Part shown: one piece after another, positions 7,465 through 14,957 of the stretch
How positions within the stretch are numbered: the first letter of the stretch is position 1
Layout of the letters: each line of letters opens with the position of its first letter
Source of the DNA: a virus
IMG/VR virus record: IMGVR_UViG_3300009164_000132
Location: 1-44,496 of that record
Reading direction: 5' to 3' (one strand)
DNA: 44,496 bases
Translations under genes and position numbers: made by a program
The notes under the pieces: model-generated
Told to the model about the DNA's origin: nothing
Database searches by the model: none
The model's input: the letters and a program-made list of their open reading frames with translations, nothing else

Positions 7465-7791
7465 ATGGCAACTTATTCAAATAACTCGTATGCGGTAAAG
7501 AACGTCAGCACGTCTGGCTCAACTGCTATTTCTTCGATTGCTTCTGGTACTGTTGCGGTATCAAGCCTTATCTTGGCAAACACAGGTGCAAGCCCAATTA
7601 CAGTTAGTGCCTACATTACCCGTAGCTCTGTGAACTACTATTTGGTCTATCAAGCTACTGTGCCTGTAGGTGGCTCACTTGAAGCAATTCAAGGCAACCG
7701 TGTTGTAATGAAAACTAGCGATTCACTAACTGTTGTTTCTAGTACAGCTTCTTCTTGTGATGCGTTTGTTTCTGCTTTGACTGCGACCTAA
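7465..7791 (+). CDS. Small beta-sandwich virion protein
   Basis: 108 residues, beginning one base after the previous stop. The sequence is strongly beta-patterned and Ser/Thr/Val-rich (VAVSSLILANTGASPITVSAYITRS and SLTVVSSTASS), with no Cys cluster or membrane helix. This resembles a small virion protein commonly found near fibre genes in aquatic phages. It probably decorates or connects fibres; no enzyme signature is present. Confidence 0.62.
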   Translation: MATYSNNSYAVKNVSTSGSTAISSIASGTVAVSSLILANTGASPITVSAYITRSSVNYYLVYQATVPVGGSLEAIQGNRVVMKTSDSLTVVSSTASSCDAFVSALTAT

Positions 7792-7792
7792 T

Positions 7793-9232
7793 ATGCCATA
7801 CATCGGTAATACAGTTCAGAATCAGGGCTTTGCCCCAGCTATTGATTACTTTAGCGGTAATGGCGTAACTGTAACTTTTACTCTGTCTCGTAACATAGCT
7901 TCTGTGGCGCAGATCATTTGCGCTATTGATAACGTCATTCAGAACCCAAGCACAGCTTTTACTGTATCTGGTAATGCAATTACGTTTACATCTGCTCCGC
8001 TATCTGGCACAAACAACATCTGGGTTGAGTACACTAGCCTTATTACTACTTACGCTGCTATCTCTCAAGACCCATCCGTTATTGGTGACATTACTGCATC
8101 TGGTGGTTACTTAGCCACTGGTGACTTTGGTAACTCTTATATTGATGGAGTTATTGTTGATTACGTTACAGGTGCAGCTCGTTTGACTACAGGTCCATTA
8201 GATGACATGATTTTCTATCATGGTGGTTCGTCTAGCCGTTCTGCAATGATGGACTTGTATTACGCTGGTGGCGCTAAGATTTACGGTACTACTGCATTAA
8301 CTATTCCTGTTGGTACAACTGCTGAAAGACCTGGCACACCAGCTGCTGGAATGATGAGGTTTAATACAACAACTGGTAATCCAGAATGGTATAACGCAAC
8401 GTATACAACTTGGGTTAATTTTGCTGATAGCGCTCCTTATGCTATTGATTATTTGGTTGTAGCTGGTGGTGGCGGTGGTGGCGGAACATATAGTTCAGGT
8501 GGCTATGTTGGAGGCGGCGGCGGCGGAGCTGGTGGGTATATTGCGACTACATATACAGCGGCGGGAGGGACAGCTTATACAGTAACTGTAGGCGCTGGTG
8601 GCGCTGGCGGTAGTTCATCTGGATCACCAACAAATGGCTCTCAAGGAACAAGTTCTGTTTTTTCTTCTTCCACTGCAATTGGTGGCGGCGGCGGTGGTAA
8701 TGGAAGTAATACATTTAATGGTGGTTCTGGTGGCTCTGGCGGCGGTGGTTCTGGCTATAGCGGGTTGGGTGGAGCTGGAACTTCTGGACAAGGTAACACT
8801 GGCGGTAATGGTCAATCAGGTGGAAATTATCCAGCAGGTGGAGGTGGTGGCGCTGCCGCTGCTGGTGGAAATGCGACTACTTCTGTTGCTGGTAGCGGGG
8901 GCAATGGTTTAAATTGGCAGTCTCTTGGAACTTACTACGCTGGTGGCGGAGGCGGCGGTCTATATAACACAACAAGTAATTTTGGAACAGGTGGTGCTGG
9001 TGGTGGCGGTAATGGTGCTGGAACTGGATCACTTGGTTCAAACGCAACTGCTAATACAGGCGGTGGAGGCGGCGGTGCTGGCATGAACTCAAGCGGAACA
9101 AACGGTAATGGAGGTTCTGGAATTGTTATTATTCGCTACTCAGGCGCACAACGTGGTACTGGCGGTACAGTTACTTCTGCTGGTGGATACACTTATCACA
9201 CCTTTACATCATCTGGTACATATACAGCTTAA
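7793..9232 (+). CDS. Glycine-rich tail fibre / adhesin
   Basis: 479 residues. The N-terminal module (MPYIGN...DYFSGNGVTVTFTLS...VIQNPS) is shared with the 10309-11388 protein. A middle region carries IPVGTTAERPGTPAAGMMRFNTTTGNPEWYN, a known fibre motif. From about residue 224 it becomes a Gly-rich domain with many runs of 4-8 Gly separated by short polar segments, ending GGSGIVIIRYSG and GGYTYHTFTSSG. Gly-rich fibre tips of this sort form polyglycine-helix sandwiches in some phage adhesins, so this is a likely receptor-binding tip. DNA near both ends of the Gly-rich domain repeats exactly in the 11598-12470 gene. Confidence 0.78.
   Translation: MPYIGNTVQNQGFAPAIDYFSGNGVTVTFTLSRNIASVAQIICAIDNVIQNPSTAFTVSGNAITFTSAPLSGTNNIWVEYTSLITTYAAISQDPSVIGDITASGGYLATGDFGNSYIDGVIVDYVTGAARLTTGPLDDMIFYHGGSSSRSAMMDLYYAGGAKIYGTTALTIPVGTTAERPGTPAAGMMRFNTTTGNPEWYNATYTTWVNFADSAPYAIDYLVVAGGGGGGGTYSSGGYVGGGGGGAGGYIATTYTAAGGTAYTVTVGAGGAGGSSSGSPTNGSQGTSSVFSSSTAIGGGGGGNGSNTFNGGSGGSGGGGSGYSGLGGAGTSGQGNTGGNGQSGGNYPAGGGGGAAAAGGNATTSVAGSGGNGLNWQSLGTYYAGGGGGGLYNTTSNFGTGGAGGGGNGAGTGSLGSNATANTGGGGGGAGMNSSGTNGNGGSGIVIIRYSGAQRGTGGTVTSAGGYTYHTFTSSGTYTA
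8516..8544 (+). repeat. 29-bp direct repeat, copy A1 (partner 11796-11824)
   Basis: An identical 29-base stretch occurs at 8516-8544 and 11796-11824, at the start of the Gly-rich domains of two fibre genes. The spacing is 3,280 bases. Such identity is more than the shared protein motif requires and could support homologous exchange or deletion. Confidence 0.85.
9180..9208 (+). repeat. 29-bp direct repeat, copy B1 (partner 12418-12446)
   Basis: A second identical 29-base stretch occurs at 9180-9208 and 12418-12446, encoding the C-terminal GGYTYHTFT end of the two Gly-rich fibres. Together with the 8516/11796 pair it brackets the variable Gly-rich domains of both genes. Confidence 0.85.
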
Positions 9233-9241
9233 GGAGAAAAC

Positions 9242-9541
9242 ATGGGACATTTTGCAAAAGTAGTTGACGGTAAAGTTACACAAGTGATTGTGGCTGAACC
9301 TGATTTCTTTCAAACATTTGTAGATTCAAGCCCTGGTGAATGGATTCAAACATCCTATAACACCATTGGCAATCAGCATACTCAAGGCGGTACACCATTG
9401 CGTGGTAACTACGCTGGTATTGGCTACACATACGACAGAGAAAACGATGTGTTTATTGCTCCAAAACCAGCTGATGACGCTACACTAAATACAGATACAT
9501 GGCTATGGGAAGTTCCTGTAGTTGAAGAACCACAAGGCTAA
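9242..9541 (+). CDS. Small phage protein of the fibre cassette
   Basis: 99 residues with AAGGAG upstream. Opens MGHFAKVVDGKVTQVIVAE, then EWIQTSYNT, GNYAGIGYTYDRENDVFIAPKP and TWLWEVPV. This matches a small phage protein familiar from cyanophages and other aquatic phages, found among virion genes. It appears to be a compact beta domain with conserved Trp and Tyr residues. No assigned function; probably a fibre-associated virion component. Confidence 0.7.
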   Translation: MGHFAKVVDGKVTQVIVAEPDFFQTFVDSSPGEWIQTSYNTIGNQHTQGGTPLRGNYAGIGYTYDRENDVFIAPKPADDATLNTDTWLWEVPVVEEPQG

Positions 9542-9543
9542 AA

Positions 9544-10146
9544 ATGGCTATCTCCACGATAAACCAAGCTGGCTTAAACGCTCCGTTAACGCTGACTGCG
9601 CCTGTATTGGGAACTCCTGCGTCTGTAACGCTAACTAATGCTACTGGATTACCTTTAACTACTGGTGTGACTGGTACATTGCCTGTAGCTAATGGCGGTA
9701 CTGGATTAACTGTTGGCGGCCCAGCTTTTTATGTATATTTAGCTTCAACTCAAACAGGAGTTGGTTCAAGCACTTGGACAAAAGTAAATTTTGATACTGA
9801 AGTGTTTGATACTAATAATAACTTTACAAGTGGTAGATTTACTCCAACAGTTGCTGGTTATTATCAAATAAACGGAGCTATTTATGTAGGTACTGGTGGT
9901 GGAGCTATTTCAGCAAGATGCCAAATTTATAAAAACGGTTCTCAATATGCGAGTGGAAGTTGGCTATATAACGGTGGCAACAATGTTACTACAGACTCTA
10001 CATCGGTTGTAAGTAGTCTAATTTATTTTAACGGTTCTACGGATTATGTAGAGCTATATGGGTTTGGTCAAAATAACGCATCAACTCAATTTGCTGGTTC
10101 GCAAAATTACACATACTTCAATGGTTGTTTAATGAGGGTTGCATAA
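9544..10146 (+). CDS. C1q-like jelly-roll fibre protein (copy 1)
   Basis: 200 residues. An N-terminal fibre linker (TGVTGTLPVANGGTGLTVGGPAF) leads into a C1q/TNF-like domain from about residue 60: TKVNFDTEVFDTNNNF, RFTPTVAGYYQINGAIYV, IYKNGSQYA, LIYFNGSTDYVELYGFGQN and a final FNGCLMR. C1q-type trimeric jelly rolls are common ligand-binding heads on phage fibres. Two further copies occur at 12686-13249 and 13249-13755. Likely receptor or glycan binding; specificity cannot be read from sequence. Confidence 0.8.
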   Translation: MAISTINQAGLNAPLTLTAPVLGTPASVTLTNATGLPLTTGVTGTLPVANGGTGLTVGGPAFYVYLASTQTGVGSSTWTKVNFDTEVFDTNNNFTSGRFTPTVAGYYQINGAIYVGTGGGAISARCQIYKNGSQYASGSWLYNGGNNVTTDSTSVVSSLIYFNGSTDYVELYGFGQNNASTQFAGSQNYTYFNGCLMRVA

Positions 10147-10307
10147 TGTTATACGACAAAATTAAAACAATTTACCCAAGTCTTGAAGATAAAGATTTTT
10201 GGACTGTTATTGAATTGCGTAACGATTCAGACGGCAAAGGCGATTACATTGCTAAATGGGAACACCCAACTTTAGAACGACCAACCGAAGAACAGCTAGC
10301 AGACTAA
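10146..10307 (+). CDS. XkdW-like small phage protein
   Basis: 53 residues from ATG 10146, which overlaps the previous stop (TAATG); a longer frame from 10125 would overlap the upstream gene further and lacks support. The sequence contains LYDKIKTIYP, LRNDSDGKGDYIAKWEHPTLERPTEEQL, matching the small XkdW-type prophage/phage protein that accompanies fibre genes. No enzymatic motif. It may be a fibre chaperone or attachment factor; the role of the family is not settled. Confidence 0.72.
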   Translation: MLYDKIKTIYPSLEDKDFWTVIELRNDSDGKGDYIAKWEHPTLERPTEEQLAD

Positions 10308-10308
10308 T

Positions 10309-11388
10309 ATGCCATACATCGGAAACCCCATATACCAATCGGCTTTTGTTACCGACCAATTCTCTGGTGACGGCTCTACTACGGCCTACACAATGTCGGT
10401 GGCTCCTGCTGGGGTTACTAACGTCTTAGTTGCGGTTTCTGGTGTACTACAAGACCCATCTACTTATGGTGTAGTTGGTAACACACTTACTTTCTCAACT
10501 GCTCCCCCATCGGGTACAGGCAATATCTCATGCCGCTATCTTGGCGTTCCAGTAACAGGCGTAACAACCACAGCATACAGAACCGTAACTGAGTTTACAG
10601 CTACTGCATCACAGACTACATTCACCCCTCCTAGCTACACCGTAGGTTTTATTAACGTTTATTTGAATGGTGTGCTTTTAGGTTCTGCTGACTATACTGC
10701 TACTAACGGAACTACTGTTGTTCTTGCTACGGGCGCTGCGGCTGGTAATCTGGTTACTGTAGAGTCTTTCCAAATCAGTTCTGTAGCTAACGCTATCTCA
10801 AACTCGGCTGGTGCTATTAACTTAGCTGGTACTTTGATTTCTGGTGTATTGCCTGTTGCTAATGGCGGTACTGGGGTAACTACTTCTACTGGTACGGGTT
10901 CTGTTGTTTTAAGCGCAGCCCCTACGCTAACTGGGCAAGCCACAATACCAACTATTAATTTAACTGGTGGTCAAATTGCATTTCCAGCAACCCAAGCTGC
11001 TTCGTCTAATGCTAATACGCTTGATGATTATGAAGAAGGCACTTGGACACCTGTAGATGGTTCTGGTGCTGGGTTAACGTTTAGCGTATCAGGAGCTAAC
11101 TACGTCAAAGTTGGAACTTTAGTATTTATAAATGCTTATTTTAGTTACCCAGGTAATAGTAATGCTGGATCTGCTGTGCTTGGTGGGCTTCCTTTTTCAA
11201 CAGCTACTGGGCAAAATTATAGTTATCTGTTTGGTAGAAACGCCAATAGCGTAAATTTAGTATGGCAAGTTAACCAATCATCTACTAATGCTCAAGCTAA
11301 TACTTTTAATACAAGCACTTTACCAACTAACGCAAATCTAAGCGGTAGTTATATTTTATGTAGTGGTTGTTACATTGCTGCATCTTAA
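10309..11388 (+). CDS. Modular tail fibre protein
   Basis: 359 residues, one base after the previous stop. The N-terminal module (MPYIGN...TDQFSGDGSTTAYTMS...VSGVLQDPSTYGVVGNTLTFS) is the same type as in the 7793-9232 fibre. A second beta repeat (TEFTATASQTTFTPPSY...VYLNGVLL) and GVLPVANGGTGVTTSTGTGSV linkers follow. The C-terminal part starts QAASSNANTLDDYEEGTWTP, a well-known fibre-tip motif, and ends in a distinct domain. Domain order indicates a receptor-binding fibre assembled from exchangeable parts. Confidence 0.78.
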   Translation: MPYIGNPIYQSAFVTDQFSGDGSTTAYTMSVAPAGVTNVLVAVSGVLQDPSTYGVVGNTLTFSTAPPSGTGNISCRYLGVPVTGVTTTAYRTVTEFTATASQTTFTPPSYTVGFINVYLNGVLLGSADYTATNGTTVVLATGAAAGNLVTVESFQISSVANAISNSAGAINLAGTLISGVLPVANGGTGVTTSTGTGSVVLSAAPTLTGQATIPTINLTGGQIAFPATQAASSNANTLDDYEEGTWTPVDGSGAGLTFSVSGANYVKVGTLVFINAYFSYPGNSNAGSAVLGGLPFSTATGQNYSYLFGRNANSVNLVWQVNQSSTNAQANTFNTSTLPTNANLSGSYILCSGCYIAAS

Positions 11389-11397
11389 GGAAAAATT

Positions 11398-11598
11398 ATG
11401 TTAGAAAAACAAATCACAATCGACAAAATTGAAGTAGTAGAAAATGACATTGTTCAAGTGCGTCAGGCTACAACTATCCTTGAAGATGGCAAAGAACTAA
11501 GTAAAAGTTATCACCGCTGGACGCTTTCTAAAGGCGATGACATCTCTGAGCAAGACGTTAAAGTACAGGCTGTATGCAACGCAGTTTGGGGTGAATAA
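11398..11598 (+). CDS. Small fibre-cassette protein, unknown
   Basis: 66 residues with AAGGA upstream of ATG 11398. Acidic and polar: EKQITIDKIEVVENDIVQVRQATTILEDGKEL, then SYHRWTLSKGDDI and VQAVCNAVW. I recall near-identical small proteins paired with fibre genes in other aquatic phages. The stop overlaps the next fibre gene start (TAATG), so the two are probably translated together. Possibly a fibre assembly factor; unproven. Confidence 0.65.
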   Translation: MLEKQITIDKIEVVENDIVQVRQATTILEDGKELSKSYHRWTLSKGDDISEQDVKVQAVCNAVWGE

Positions 11599-12470
11599 TG
11601 ACACAAGCAGCTAACTTAGGCGCTCTTGGTACTAACGTAAATTCGTCTGGTCAGGTTTCTTTGACTGCTGGTGTTAGTGGAGTATTGCCTGTTGCCAACG
11701 GCGGTTTAGGCACATCTAATTATTTTGTTGATTATTTAGTTGTAGCTGGAGGTGGCGGAGGTGGTTCTGCTATTGGGGCTGTTTACTACGGCGGTGGCGG
11801 CGGCGGAGCTGGTGGGTATATTGCTAATTCTATGGTGGTTACTACGGGCAATAAATATGGAGCTTCTCCTGGCGCTGGCGGAGCTGGTGGTACAGGTGGT
11901 ACTCGTGGAAGCACAGGTTCAAATAGCACTTTTTCATCTGGAAACATATCTGCTTCTGGTGGTGGAGGCGGAGGTTCGTATACATCAGGTCAGCAAAGTG
12001 GTGGTTCAGGTGGTTCAGGTGGTGGCGCTCGTCCAGGAGGTGATGGTGGCGTTTCTGTAGTTGGACAAGGAAACACAGGTGGTGGCGCTCCAGATGGCGG
12101 TGGCGGCGGTGGTGGAGGAGCTGGTGCAGTTGGTTCTACTAATGGCGGAACAAATAATGGCGGTGCTGGTGGAGTTGGACTTCAATGGCTAAACGGTACT
12201 TATTACGCTGGCGGTGGCGGTGGTGGTTATTACAGCTCTGGAACTAACGGTGCTGGTGGTAATGGTGGCGGTGGTAGTGGCGCTGTTGGTTCAGCTAACA
12301 CAGGTGGTGGCGGTGGCGGTGGACCTTCTAACGTTGCTGGTTATGCTGGTGGTTCTGGAATAGTTATCGTCCGTTATTTAGGTTCTCAACGGGGTACAGG
12401 AGGGGATATTAGCTCTTCTGGTGGATACACTTATCACACCTTTACAACTAGCGGTGTATTTACAGCTTAA
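11598..12470 (+). CDS. Glycine-rich tail fibre / adhesin (second copy)
   Basis: 290 residues. A short N-terminal linker (GVSGVLPVANGGLGTSNYF) leads directly into a Gly-rich domain (DYLVVAGGGGGG...GGGGGGAGGYIAN...) and ends GGSGIVIVRYLG and GGYTYHTFTTSG. The Gly-rich part parallels that of the 7793-9232 protein, including two exact 29-base DNA repeats, but the large N-terminal head module is absent. Likely an alternative or accessory receptor-binding tip. The intergenic bases after both Gly-rich genes are also similar. Confidence 0.76.
   Translation: MTQAANLGALGTNVNSSGQVSLTAGVSGVLPVANGGLGTSNYFVDYLVVAGGGGGGSAIGAVYYGGGGGGAGGYIANSMVVTTGNKYGASPGAGGAGGTGGTRGSTGSNSTFSSGNISASGGGGGGSYTSGQQSGGSGGSGGGARPGGDGGVSVVGQGNTGGGAPDGGGGGGGGAGAVGSTNGGTNNGGAGGVGLQWLNGTYYAGGGGGGYYSSGTNGAGGNGGGGSGAVGSANTGGGGGGGPSNVAGYAGGSGIVIVRYLGSQRGTGGDISSSGGYTYHTFTTSGVFTA
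11796..11824 (+). repeat. 29-bp direct repeat, copy A2
   Basis: Exact match to 8516-8544, at the start of the second Gly-rich domain. Flanking bases differ on both sides, so the identity is bounded. Confidence 0.85.
12418..12446 (+). repeat. 29-bp direct repeat, copy B2
   Basis: Exact match to 9180-9208, near the 3' end of the second Gly-rich fibre gene. Confidence 0.85.
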
Positions 12471-12479
12471 GGATAAATC

Positions 12480-12689
12480 ATGGCTCTAACTAAAGTCCAA
12501 AGTGCAATGATCGGTGGGGGCAGCTCTGTAGCGTTTGCTCCAGAAGTACCTATTTATTTAAACACCCAGACAATCTCTACTTCTTACGCTATTCCTGCGG
12601 GGTCTTCGGCTATGTCTGTCGGGCCAATTACGATTGCAAGCGGTGTTACTGTGACGATCCCTAGCGGATCGAGATGGGCAATTTTATGA
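12480..12689 (+). CDS. Short fibre-linker protein
   Basis: 69 residues, start preceded by AAGGATAA. Opens MALTKVQSAMIGGG and ends PITIASGVTVTIPSGSRWAIL, a common segment at the end of phage fibre heads, here as an independent very short protein. Its stop overlaps the next start (ATGA at 12686). It may be a free-standing fibre base, or the remnant of a longer fibre whose C-terminal domain is now in the next gene. Length and content support a real gene. Confidence 0.62.
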   Translation: MALTKVQSAMIGGGSSVAFAPEVPIYLNTQTISTSYAIPAGSSAMSVGPITIASGVTVTIPSGSRWAIL

Positions 12690-13249
12690 GTTCTATTAGC
12701 ATCCTTGGCGATACTTCAGGTTCGGTATTACTGCAAGCCCCAGCCGTTGCTGGTAGCCCTACGCTTACTTTGCCGACTACTACTGGTACTTTGGCTATTA
12801 ATGGCCCAGCTTTTAGTGCATACGCAACTACAACTTATCAAAGCCTTGCTCAGAACACTTACACAAAGGTTACTTTTGATGCAGAAGTTTACGATACAAA
12901 CAACAACTATGCTTCAAACAGATTTACACCAACTGTTGCTGGATATTACACAATTACGAGCAAACTTCTTTTTGATGCTGCAGTAAGTAAAAACTATGCG
13001 TTTTCTAATTCAATATACAAAAATGGAACAGAATACGATTTTGTTACTAATGTTTATTTTTTTAACAATCAAACAAATACTGCAACAATACTAGCAACAA
13101 CAACTTTGTATATGAATGGAACAACTGATTATGTAGAAATTTACGCATATCAATATGACTACACATCAGGTGCCAGTATTAATGGTATTCGTGGAAATGC
13201 GACTACAAAGTATTCTACATTTACTGGCTATATGGTTAGGGGCGCATAA
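12686..13249 (+). CDS. C1q-like jelly-roll fibre protein (copy 2)
   Basis: 187 residues from ATG 12686, chosen because it overlaps the upstream stop as ATGA and gives the typical SSISILGDTSGSVLLQAP start; ATG 12674 would add 4 residues. N-terminal VAGSPTLTLPTTTGTLA is a known fibre linker. The C1q-like domain follows: FDAEVYDTNNNYASNRF, TPTVAGYYTI, SIYKNGTEYD, LYMNGTTDYVEIYAYQ and a final TGYMVRGA. A paralogue of 9544-10146 and 13249-13755, presumably with different ligand loops. Confidence 0.78.
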   Translation: MSSISILGDTSGSVLLQAPAVAGSPTLTLPTTTGTLAINGPAFSAYATTTYQSLAQNTYTKVTFDAEVYDTNNNYASNRFTPTVAGYYTITSKLLFDAAVSKNYAFSNSIYKNGTEYDFVTNVYFFNNQTNTATILATTTLYMNGTTDYVEIYAYQYDYTSGASINGIRGNATTKYSTFTGYMVRGA

Positions 13250-13755
13250 TGACAACAACAATCAATGCCTCAACCTCGTCTGGTCTGGTAGTTACTCCAG
13301 ATAACAGCGGCAACGTATTGCTTCAATATAACGGGCAAAGTGCGCCAGCTTTCTTTGCTTACGCTACAACAAATCAAACTGTAACTGCAAGTAGTGATAC
13401 AAAAATATTATTTGATACAGAACAATTTGACACAAACAACAATTTTGCTTCTAACCGTTTTACACCCACTGTTGCTGGCTATTATCAAATAAGTTGTTCA
13501 ATTGCCATTACAAATGCGGTAACTGGATATGCTGCTTTATACCCTTGGAAAAATGGGTCAAGATATGGGCAATTTGCAGAGGTTACTTTAACAACTGCGT
13601 CTTACAATTCTGTTGGTAATAGTATGTTGATATATTTTAACGGAACTACAGACTACCTTGAAATGTACCTAAATGCTGGAAATGCCGCAGTAATATACGG
13701 AACTTCTCCACAAATATTTACATATTTCTCTGGCTGTCTTTTGAGGGGCGCATAA
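13249..13755 (+). CDS. C1q-like jelly-roll fibre protein (copy 3)
   Basis: 168 residues, start coupled by TAATG. N-terminal SSGLVVTPDNSGNVLLQYNGQSAPAF is a fibre linker; the C1q-like domain shows FDTEQFDTNNNFASNRF, TPTVAGYYQISCSI, LYPWKNGSRYG, LIYFNGTTDYLEMYL and FSGCLLRGA. The core strands are close to those of copies 1 and 2 while loops differ, as expected for duplicated ligand-binding heads that diverged at the receptor surface. Confidence 0.8.
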   Translation: MTTTINASTSSGLVVTPDNSGNVLLQYNGQSAPAFFAYATTNQTVTASSDTKILFDTEQFDTNNNFASNRFTPTVAGYYQISCSIAITNAVTGYAALYPWKNGSRYGQFAEVTLTTASYNSVGNSMLIYFNGTTDYLEMYLNAGNAAVIYGTSPQIFTYFSGCLLRGA

Positions 13756-14216
13756 TGGCTTTAATTCTAAGTGGCGATACTGGCCCATCTTTTGTACAAA
13801 GCGCTGCAATGCCTACGGGGTCTGTGATTCAGACTGTTACTAACACAACCACTTCTCAAGTATCTACATCAAGCACATCATTTGTATCTGCTACTTTAGC
13901 GGTGTCAATTACCCCAACTAGTTCTTCCAATAAAGTTTTTGTTATTGTTAATACTACTGCACAAGGCAGCACAACAAATAGCTTGTATTACACAATTTAT
14001 CGTGGGGCAACAAATTTAGGTGGAGCATCATTAGGTATGGCATTGTTTAGTAATGGCAATGGTAATGAGTTTCCATTTGGTATGTCTTATTTGGATTCAC
14101 CTAATTCCACTTCTTCCACAACATATACTGTATATTTTAGAACAAATACTGGTTCTGTTTTTATGGGTGAAAACAATGTGGTTACTTCAATTACTGCTAT
14201 GGAAATTAAAGGATAA
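13755..14216 (+). CDS. Small beta-domain fibre-tip protein
   Basis: 153 residues, TAATG-coupled. Contains MPTGSVIQTVTNTTTSQVSTSSTSFVSATLAVSITPTSSSNKVFVIV, YTIYRGATNLG, GMSYLDSPNSTSSTTYTVYFR and a final TAMEIKG. This is a familiar small jelly-roll-like domain at the ends of phage fibres, here as an autonomous gene with a short N-terminal segment (LILSGDTGPSF). Likely another receptor-binding or fibre-capping subunit. Confidence 0.72.
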   Translation: MALILSGDTGPSFVQSAAMPTGSVIQTVTNTTTSQVSTSSTSFVSATLAVSITPTSSSNKVFVIVNTTAQGSTTNSLYYTIYRGATNLGGASLGMALFSNGNGNEFPFGMSYLDSPNSTSSTTYTVYFRTNTGSVFMGENNVVTSITAMEIKG

Positions 14217-14219
14217 CCC

Positions 14220-14948
14220 GTGTTCGGAATCTCAGCCTTTGCTCAATCGCCTTTTGCTGCATTAGGTGGCAATGCGTACCCAATGACGGTGACTGAGAGC
14301 TTTAACCTGTCTGACGTTTATGCCGTTCAAATGGCTTTTAGCGGGATTATTGCTGATTCTATAGCTTTGGCTGATAGCGATGGCGGTGGCACAACGTTTG
14401 ATTTCTTCTTAACCGATGCCGAGACATTCTCTTTAGATGATGCAGCGCAAGGTAATTGGTCTGGTGCAAGGGCGCTGGCAGAATCTTTTACTCTGACAGA
14501 TGCAGAAGTCGGGCAGATAGACTTTAATCCTACCGATGCCGAAACTGTAACCTTTACAGATGAGTATGCTGGAACTGGTAATTTCCCTAAAACTAACGCT
14601 GATACCGTTACATTCGCTGATGTCTGGGCAGCCAATGCTAACTTTGTAGGGGCTTTAGCAGACAGCATTACCTTTACAGATACCGAGGCTGCTACGGTTT
14701 CCTTTGTAGGAGCAGTCCTAGAGTCATTTAGCCTTACTGATGCCTGGGCAGCGCAAGTTAACTTTAAACCTACAGTAGCAGAATTAATTACATTCTTAGA
14801 AACCCAAATAGCCTATGGCTGGTTTAAAATCAACGATGACCAGTCAATTACATGGAACGCATTAAACAATAGTCAAAGCATTACTTGGAGTGATGTAAGT
14901 GATGACCAAACTCCAAATTGGACTCAAATTAACAATAGTCAATTTTAA
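14220..14948 (+). CDS. Tandem-repeat beta protein of the fibre cassette
   Basis: 242 residues with a GTG start at 14220, preceded by AAGGA at about 7 bases; ATG 14283 is an in-frame alternative, but the residues before it (FGISAFAQSPFAALGG) look like a conserved N-terminus. Residues about 22-195 consist of eight or nine degenerate units of roughly 20-22 residues built on ESFxLTDAxAxxxxF. The C-terminal 40 residues switch to short Trp repeats (QSITW, QTPNW). Probably a fibrous virion component. No enzyme motif. Confidence 0.68.
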   Translation: MFGISAFAQSPFAALGGNAYPMTVTESFNLSDVYAVQMAFSGIIADSIALADSDGGGTTFDFFLTDAETFSLDDAAQGNWSGARALAESFTLTDAEVGQIDFNPTDAETVTFTDEYAGTGNFPKTNADTVTFADVWAANANFVGALADSITFTDTEAATVSFVGAVLESFSLTDAWAAQVNFKPTVAELITFLETQIAYGWFKINDDQSITWNALNNSQSITWSDVSDDQTPNWTQINNSQF

Positions 14949-14957
14949 GGAATCACT

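Noticed and set aside
8450-12470. Repetitive GGTGGC-rich DNA that could be mistaken for a CRISPR or satellite array
   Set aside because: The repeats have no constant unit-spacer structure and are in frame with long glycine-rich fibre proteins.
12674-12685. Upstream start ATG 12674 for the second C1q-like gene
   Set aside because: ATG 12686 gives the typical N-terminus and an ATGA overlap with the previous gene.
14327-14668. Reverse-strand reading frame opposite the tandem-repeat gene
   Set aside because: Its periodic Ser/Ala/Val product is a reflection of the forward repeats.
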